Shown piece after piece: positions 6,209 through 9,706 of a stretch of 9,706 bases of DNA. How positions within the stretch are numbered: position 1 is the stretch's first letter; each line of letters starts with the position of its first letter. Source of the stretch: Clostridia bacterium (GTDB lineage: Bacteria > Bacillota > Clostridia > Oscillospirales > CAG-272); contig JAFTKV010000021.1 of the NCBI GenBank assembly GCA_017453085.1, forward strand, positions 1-9,706. Reading direction: 5' to 3'. The notes below the pieces were generated by a model. The model did not search any database and was not told the DNA's origin. It was given only the letters and a program-made list of their open reading frames with translations. Position numbers and translations under genes: made by a program.

Positions 6209-7339
6209 TTATCCGATGAGTTTTTTCTTGATATATTTGAGCGTCTTCTCTGGAGTCTTCTGCTCATAGAGGGCATACTCGTCAACCTGACTGAAGGTTC
6301 CTCCCTCATCTCCCGACCAGCCGATCAGCCACTTGTTCTTCAGCTCGTCGCCCAGATTGTCGCTGTCCGACTTGTAGCGGAAGATGCGGTAATTCTCGCC
6401 CTTCACCTTGACCTTACCCAGAAACTCGATCTCGTCCGGTTCCTTTCCCAGCTCGGTAGGATAGGTGAGCCAGTGCACCAAATCGCTCTTGGACAGATAT
6501 TCTTCGGTGGCCAACTCGGGCGGAAACAGCTCTGCCTTGCCATGCTGACACAGCGAATGATAGGTCATATCTGCATAGGTCAAATCATTTGCCAGCGTCT
6601 CGATCACCAAGGCGGGCACTTCTCTTTCCACGGACAGCAGAGTGTCCATCGCATAGTAGTTCACGTTGCTTCGTCCCAGCCGCATCACGGCGTAGATCTG
6701 CTCTACCAGCGCATCTGTGGGTACGTGCTTGGCAACGTCCACCATCAGCTCCAGATTGTTCATCGCCTGCTCAGCAGGAGCATCTGCAAGATAGCGAGCT
6801 GCCTCCGCAGCGACGTGATTGCCAAACAGGGCTTTGCATTCGTCAGACAGAGTTGCCAGCTTGTCCTTGTAGTGGAGCATGCCGTTATACAGCTGTCCCT
6901 TCTGATATTCGTCATCCAGCTGACGATGGGTGTTGAGCAGCTGCTCCACGTAGGCGGGATAGACGGTCTCCTGATTAAAGAGCTTGTTCACTGCGTTTTC
7001 GAAAAACTGTTCTGCTTCTATCACGCCCACGATCTCCTTGATCGTCTCCACCTGCTCAGGCGAAAGCGTGCGGGGATCGGGGCAAGCCTTCATCAGCATA
7101 CCCATCAGCTGATCCTCGTATGCCATGAGCCCGTCCTTGGATCGATAATCGGGTGCCGCAGGGATCGACCGGATCAGCAGGCGAAGCTCGGCAAGCACGA
7201 ACTCCACAATCGCCTGACGGTCATCAGCATCGAGCTTTTGGGAGCTGAGATAATTATTCAGATATTCGCAAAGTCTGGTTTTGAGGGTATGATCCTCTGC
7301 CTCGGACACGGCAGCCAGGATGGACTTAATCTCGGACAT
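6209..7339 (-). CDS. Unrecognised 376-residue protein, helical N-terminal region and beta-rich C-terminal domain
   Basis: I do not recognise this protein. It has 376 residues, no signal peptide and no membrane segment, so it should be cytoplasmic. Residues 1-270 read as a series of amphipathic helices of about 25-35 residues (for example 8-32, 40-58, 95-120, 126-140, 205-220, 240-250), like a helical-repeat scaffold. A proline-rich link near 272-300 leads to a compact domain (about 305-376) of beta-strands rich in aromatic and charged residues (VKVKGENYRIFRYKS, KNKWLIGWSGDEGG), ending in a basic tail (KYIKKKLIG). I chose the ATG at 7339 because AAAGGCGG lies 7 bases upstream. An in-frame ATG at 7357 has no ribosome site and sits in the short leader. 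It has its own promoter and a shared terminator, so it is a single-gene unit. I see no catalytic motif. Confidence 0.85.
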   Translation of the reverse strand: MSEIKSILAAVSEAEDHTLKTRLCEYLNNYLSSQKLDADDRQAIVEFVLAELRLLIRSIPAAPDYRSKDGLMAYEDQLMGMLMKACPDPRTLSPEQVETIKEIVGVIEAEQFFENAVNKLFNQETVYPAYVEQLLNTHRQLDDEYQKGQLYNGMLHYKDKLATLSDECKALFGNHVAAEAARYLADAPAEQAMNNLELMVDVAKHVPTDALVEQIYAVMRLGRSNVNYYAMDTLLSVEREVPALVIETLANDLTYADMTYHSLCQHGKAELFPPELATEEYLSKSDLVHWLTYPTELGKEPDEIEFLGKVKVKGENYRIFRYKSDSDNLGDELKNKWLIGWSGDEGGTFSQVDEYALYEQKTPEKTLKYIKKKLIG

Positions 7340-7378
7340 GGTAGTACCGCCTTTCATAAGTGATAATCAGATATGGAT

Positions 7379-7407
7379 ATTGTATCACAGATCGATGCGT
7401 TCGTCAA
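7379..7407 (-). promoter_or_regulatory. Promoter of the unrecognised 376-residue gene
   Basis: On the minus strand, TTGACG (7407-7402), 17 bases and TACAAT (7384-7379) predict a start near 7372 and a leader of about 33 bases. This supports translation from 7339 rather than 7357. An inverted repeat TGATT-N4-AATCA (7411-7424) sits just upstream of the -35 and could be a regulator site, but a repeat this short may be chance. Confidence 0.8.
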
Positions 7408-7451
7408 GCCTGATTTACGAATCAAGGAAGAACTATTTTTTCAAAAAAGCA

Positions 7452-7480
7452 TTGACAAACAACAATCTCTGTGCTATAAT
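7452..7480 (+). promoter_or_regulatory. Consensus promoter of tRNA-Val
   Basis: TTGACA (7452-7457), 17 bases and TATAAT (7475-7480) form a perfect sigma-A consensus. The predicted start is near 7487, about 9 bases before the mature tRNA 5' end. It is divergent from the promoter of the unrecognised gene, with 44 bases between the two -35 boxes. Confidence 0.9.
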
Positions 7481-7495
7481 CATACCGTAATACTT

Positions 7496-7572
7496 GGAAG
7501 CGTAGCTCAGCTGGTCAGAGCGCACGGTTCACATCCGTGAGGTCGCGGGTTCGAGCCCCTCCGTTTCCACCA
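7496..7572 (+). tRNA. tRNA-Val (anticodon CAC), CCA encoded
   Basis: The cloverleaf can be drawn by hand. The acceptor stem GGAAGCG pairs with CGTTTCC (one G-T pair), the D stem is GCTC/GAGC, and the anticodon stem is CACGG/CCGTG with loop TTCACAT. The anticodon is therefore CAC (7530-7532), reading the valine codon GTG. The variable loop is AGGTC and the T loop is TTCGAGC, followed by the discriminator A and an encoded CCA (7570-7572). The T stem GCGGG/CCCTC has one mismatch, C50 against U64. It is a single tRNA gene with its own promoter and terminator. The last A of CCA is also the first base of the terminator stem. Confidence 0.92.
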
Positions 7573-7601
7573 AAAAGCACCTGCTCATGCAGGTGCTTTT
7601 T
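7572..7601. terminator. Bidirectional intrinsic terminator shared by tRNA-Val and spo0A
   Basis: AAAAAGCACCTGC (7572-7584), loop TCAT and GCAGGTGCTTTTT (7589-7601) form a perfect 13-base-pair stem with A/T ends that serve as U tracts on both strands. It follows the tRNA CCA end directly on the plus strand and lies 9 bases beyond the spo0A stop codon on the minus strand. Confidence 0.9.
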
Positions 7602-7609
7602 CTTGTGCA

Positions 7610-8389
7610 TCACGAAAACTTATTCGACAGCCGCAGATTATCAGCAATCATCGCAATGAACTCCGAATTGGTGGGCTTTCCTCGACTGTTCTGGATGGTA
7701 TACCCAAAGTAAGCGTTGAGGGTATCCACGTCTCCTCTGTCCCAGGCCACCTCGATAGCGTGACGGATGGCGCGCTCCACTCTGGAGGAGGTCGTCTGGT
7801 ACTGCTTGGCTACCGAGGGATAGAGGATCTTGGTCACCGAGTTGATCACGTCGTTGTCTGCGATGGTCATGAGGATCGCCGTCCGCAGATACTGGTAGCC
7901 CTTGATGTGAGCGGGCACGCCGATCTGATGGATCACCTTGGTCACCTGAGACTCCAGATCACTCCCCACGGTGGGAGGCGCCGTTTTGTTGCCGATCATC
8001 TTGTCCGACCGCTTGGCCATCAGCCGCATGATCCGATCGGACAGGCTGCTATAATCCAGCGGCTTCAGCATACAGTACTCCGCACCTGCTTCCACGGCTT
8101 CGTAGAACATATTCTGGTTGTTGGCAATGGACAGCACGATAAAGGAGGGCGCCGCTTCTCCCAGTCCCATGGAGCGCACGCCTCGCATCACCTGAATGCA
8201 GTCCAGCTTCGGCAGCCAGATGTCGATGAGCACGATATCGGGACGCTCTGCGGAGATGCGGGTCAGGGCTTCATCGCCGCCCGACGCCTCCGAAAAGTCT
8301 CTGTATCCCATTGCGTACAGCTTTGTCTTGCATTGATTCACGAAATCTGCGTTTTCGTCTGCGATCAGTATTTTCACCTTTGATTCCAT
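7610..8389 (-). CDS. spo0A: Sporulation transcription factor Spo0A
   Basis: The master response regulator of sporulation. Phosphorylation of its receiver domain lets the C-terminal domain bind 0A boxes. With the ATG at 8389 it has 259 residues. The receiver domain (about 1-120) starts MESKVKILIADEN and shows the acidic pair D11/E12, phospho-acceptor D56 in LIDIWLPKLD, S87 and K109 in MLKPLD. A linker follows, then the hallmark Spo0A DNA-binding domain (about 145-259): IGVPAHIKGYQYLR, SRVERAIRHAIEVAW, FGYT and KPTNSEFIAMIAD, nearly invariant in spore-formers. An in-frame ATG at 8398 is only 2 bases from the AGGAG (8405-8401), while 8389 is 11 bases away. I prefer 8389 because homologues start there, but 8398 is possible. 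The gene stands alone with its own promoter and terminator. Confidence 0.97.
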   Translation of the reverse strand: MESKVKILIADENADFVNQCKTKLYAMGYRDFSEASGGDEALTRISAERPDIVLIDIWLPKLDCIQVMRGVRSMGLGEAAPSFIVLSIANNQNMFYEAVEAGAEYCMLKPLDYSSLSDRIMRLMAKRSDKMIGNKTAPPTVGSDLESQVTKVIHQIGVPAHIKGYQYLRTAILMTIADNDVINSVTKILYPSVAKQYQTTSSRVERAIRHAIEVAWDRGDVDTLNAYFGYTIQNSRGKPTNSEFIAMIADNLRLSNKFS

Positions 8390-8426
8390 TCTTTTCATCT
8401 CTCCTGCTGATTGATTTGACAACCAT

Positions 8427-8455
8427 ATTTTACCATAAATTTCCAGTTTATGCAA
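8427..8455 (-). promoter_or_regulatory. Vegetative promoter of spo0A
   Basis: On the minus strand, TTGCAT (8455-8450), 17 bases and TAAAAT (8432-8427) form a plausible sigma-A promoter with a start near 8420. TGTCAAA (8421-8415), one base from the 0A box TGTCGAA, lies at the predicted start, which would suit feedback by Spo0A. I see no clear sigma-H promoter in the remaining upstream sequence (8456-8551). Confidence 0.6.
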
Positions 8456-8551
8456 TAGTTTTTGCCAAACTTTTCCATCGTCATAATCAACAAAATTTCA
8501 GAAGGCTTTTTGTACAGATTGCAAATACCACTTCCCCATCCAACCAAGCAA

Positions 8552-8579
8552 CAACGGGAACTCCGGCGAGTTCCCGTTG
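8552..8579 (-). terminator. Hairpin terminator after rluB
   Basis: CAACGGGAACTC (8552-8563), a 4-base loop and GAGTTCCCGTTG (8568-8579) form a perfect 12-base-pair stem, 2 bases after the rluB stop codon on the minus strand. The downstream run on that strand (TTGCTTGG) is only moderately T-rich. The plus-strand side has the better T run, though no plus-strand gene precedes it. Confidence 0.65.
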
Positions 8580-8581
8580 AT

Positions 8582-9313
8582 TTATTTTTTGAGTCCTGCG
8601 GATTCCTTCAGGTAATCGGCCTCTTCCTTGTTCAGGTAACGCCATTTTCCCCGAGGGACATCCAGCTCCAGATCACCGATAGCAATGCGGCGCAGACGGC
8701 GGACGACCAGCCCTACCTGCTCGCACATTTTGCGGATCTGACGGTTGCGCCCCTCGTAAAGGATCATAGCAATGGTAGTCGCCTCCTCGCTCTGCTTGAC
8801 GATGGCGCACTCCACCGGCTGAATCTTGTAGCCGTCAATGTCCATGGGCTCACCCAGCTTGGTCAGCTGTGCACGGCTGACCTGCCCCTCCACGCGGACG
8901 TGGTAGATCTTAGGAATATGATGACGGGGATGGGTCAGTGCATTGGCCAGTTCACCGTCGCTGGTGAAGAGGAGCAGACCTTCGGAATCCATATCCAGCC
9001 GTCCCACGGGGTAGACCCGCTGATCCACGCCTGTGATCAGCTCGGCAACCGTCTTTCTTCCCTTCTCGTCACTCATGGTAGTCACATAGCCCGCAGGCTT
9101 GTGCAACATCACGTAGCAGGGGTGCGCATTGCGCTTCTTCACCACGGGTCTGCCCCGATAGGTGACCTTATCCCGATCGGGACGGATCTTCTGTCCGATC
9201 TCAGCGTCGATGCCGTTGATCTTCACGTCGCCTTCTTCAATGGCGCGTTCAGCCGCACGGCGGGAGCAAATTCCGCAGTCGGCAAGATATTTTTGTATTC
9301 TCAATTCTTCCAT
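8582..9313 (-). CDS. rluB: RsuA/RluB-type ribosomal RNA pseudouridine synthase
   Basis: An enzyme that converts a specific uridine of ribosomal RNA to pseudouridine. It has 243 residues, typical of Firmicute RluB. An S4 RNA-binding domain covers about residues 1-60 (RIQKYLADCGICSRRAAERAI), and the catalytic domain follows with the motif GRLDMDSEGLLLFTSDG, whose Asp107 is the expected nucleophile. Other family blocks are HKPAGYVTT (71-79), the KIYHV segment and EGRNRQIRKM. The ATG at 9313 has AGGA 7 bases upstream. It lies 102 bases downstream of dacF on the same strand. The precise RNA target (RluB site in 23S, or RsuA-like in 16S) cannot be told from sequence alone; RluB is the usual call in this lineage. 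Confidence 0.92.
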   Translation of the reverse strand: MEELRIQKYLADCGICSRRAAERAIEEGDVKINGIDAEIGQKIRPDRDKVTYRGRPVVKKRNAHPCYVMLHKPAGYVTTMSDEKGRKTVAELITGVDQRVYPVGRLDMDSEGLLLFTSDGELANALTHPRHHIPKIYHVRVEGQVSRAQLTKLGEPMDIDGYKIQPVECAIVKQSEEATTIAMILYEGRNRQIRKMCEQVGLVVRRLRRIAIGDLELDVPRGKWRYLNKEEADYLKESAGLKK

Positions 9314-9352
9314 TATTCTATCCTATTTGAGGCACTGCCCCAAACCCCGACC

Positions 9353-9377
9353 AAGAAACTTTTGGAAAAAGTTTCTT
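9353..9377. repeat. Perfect AT-rich hairpin between dacF and rluB
   Basis: AAGAAACTTTT (9353-9363), loop GGA and AAAAGTTTCTT (9367-9377) form an 11-base-pair perfect inverted repeat. A C-rich flank (CCCCAAACCCCG) lies on its left. Neither strand has a T run directly after it, so it does not look like a plain terminator. It may be a processing or stability element in the dacF-rluB message, or one copy of a dispersed palindromic repeat. Only one copy is visible here. Confidence 0.6.
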
Positions 9378-9415
9378 AGCAATCCTCAAAATTCAGATTG
9401 CAAGGGCTCTTTCTC

Positions 9416-9706
9416 TTAATCAAACCATCCTGCCAGCCACTCTCCGATGGCGGCGAAGATATCGCAAATTCTTTGCCAGATGCTCTTTTCATAGATCACA
9501 GGCGACACGTCAGACGCCGCGCATAGAGGCACGGTGACCGCTGCTTTGCCGTTGACAACCACCACGGCCTGCCCGACCTGATCGCCTGCACGGATCTCCC
9601 CCCACAGAAATCGGGGGAGCTCTATCCGCAGCAGAGCCTCGGTGTCCTCGGGAAGCATCAGGTTTACCCCATCGGGCGCATAGCAATCCACAAAAGTCCG
9701 CTCACC
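9416..9706 (-). CDS. dacF: D-alanyl-D-alanine carboxypeptidase (DacF-type), C-terminal part only
   Basis: The last 96 residues of a longer protein whose start lies beyond the right edge of the window. The visible part matches the C-terminal beta domain of low-molecular-weight penicillin-binding proteins (PBP5_C): short strands with APDGVNLMLP, a GDQVGQAVVVVNGK strand pair and AAVTVPL. The final roughly 20 residues (from KSIWQRI to AGWFD) form an amphipathic, Trp-rich helix of the kind that anchors these enzymes to the outer face of the membrane. The catalytic SxxK, SxN and KTG motifs are outside the window, so the name rests on domain shape and on the neighbours rluB and spo0A. The family trims D-Ala from peptidoglycan stem peptides; DacF acts in spore cortex formation. 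Confidence 0.75.
   Translation of the reverse strand, partial: GERTFVDCYAPDGVNLMLPEDTEALLRIELPRFLWGEIRAGDQVGQAVVVVNGKAAVTVPLCAASDVSPVIYEKSIWQRICDIFAAIGEWLAGWFD

Noticed and set aside
6113..7363. A 416-residue plus-strand reading frame opposite the unrecognised gene
   Set aside because: The minus-strand frame has the promoter, ribosome site and terminator. The plus-strand frame would start inside the lyase gene and run through the bidirectional terminator.
7435..7447. TTTTTT-C-AAAAAA palindrome between the divergent promoters
   Set aside because: It is a pure A/T run too short and simple to call as an operator or terminator. It may act as an upstream AT-rich element for the tRNA promoter, but nothing in the sequence decides this.
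8390..8455. Upstream extension of spo0A to 8455
   Set aside because: The codon at 8455 is TTG within the -35 box, there is no ribosome site for it, and homologous Spo0A proteins start at MESKV.
8462..9379. A 305-residue plus-strand reading frame opposite rluB
   Set aside because: RluB is unmistakable on the minus strand, and the plus-strand frame has no recognisable domain.

Overview
The window looks like core chromosome from an endospore-forming, anaerobic member of the Clostridia, most likely an Oscillospiraceae/Ruminococcaceae-type gut bacterium. The evidence is a full-length Spo0A, a DacF-type D,D-carboxypeptidase next to an RluB-type pseudouridine synthase, a PTS HPr/EI pair, a Cys-type sulfatase, strong Shine-Dalgarno sites (GGGAGG, GGAGG) and vegetative promoters close to TTGACA-17-TATAAT. 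Coding third positions are rich in G and C. This also creates many long antisense reading frames, which I discarded. I see no insertion sequence, CRISPR array, phage gene or integrase, and no gene-free stretch longer than 300 bases.

Layout, left to right. (1) The 5' part of a sulfatase gene (minus strand, running off the left edge) has a perfect consensus promoter that overlaps the ptsI stop codon. (2) ptsH-ptsI (minus) encode the general phosphotransferase proteins; this HPr lacks the regulatory serine. (3) lysR-trmO (minus) are directly abutting and end at a hairpin terminator. (4) A divergently transcribed beta-eliminating lyase of the tyrosine phenol-lyase/tryptophanase family (plus) shares a compact control region with lysR. 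That region holds two overlapping sigma-A-type promoters and a palindromic ATC-N9-GAT LysR box. (5) A bidirectional terminator separates the lyase from a 376-residue protein I do not recognise (minus), which has its own good promoter. (6) A tRNA-Val(CAC) gene (plus) has a perfect promoter and shares a second bidirectional terminator with spo0A. (7) spo0A (minus). (8) rluB and the C-terminal end of dacF (minus), the latter running off the right edge.

Functionally, the most coherent local unit is lysR with the lyase: an amino-acid beta-elimination enzyme yielding pyruvate and ammonia, probably switched on by the neighbouring LysR protein. HPr and EI pass phosphate from PEP to sugar permeases encoded elsewhere. 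Spo0A is the sporulation master regulator, and DacF and RluB are the housekeeping genes beside it. I found no convincing new multi-gene defence or mobile system. The most notable points are the altered active site of the lyase, its textbook LysR control region, the HPr without Ser46, the unknown 376-residue protein and a tRNA-Val with a mismatch in its T stem.
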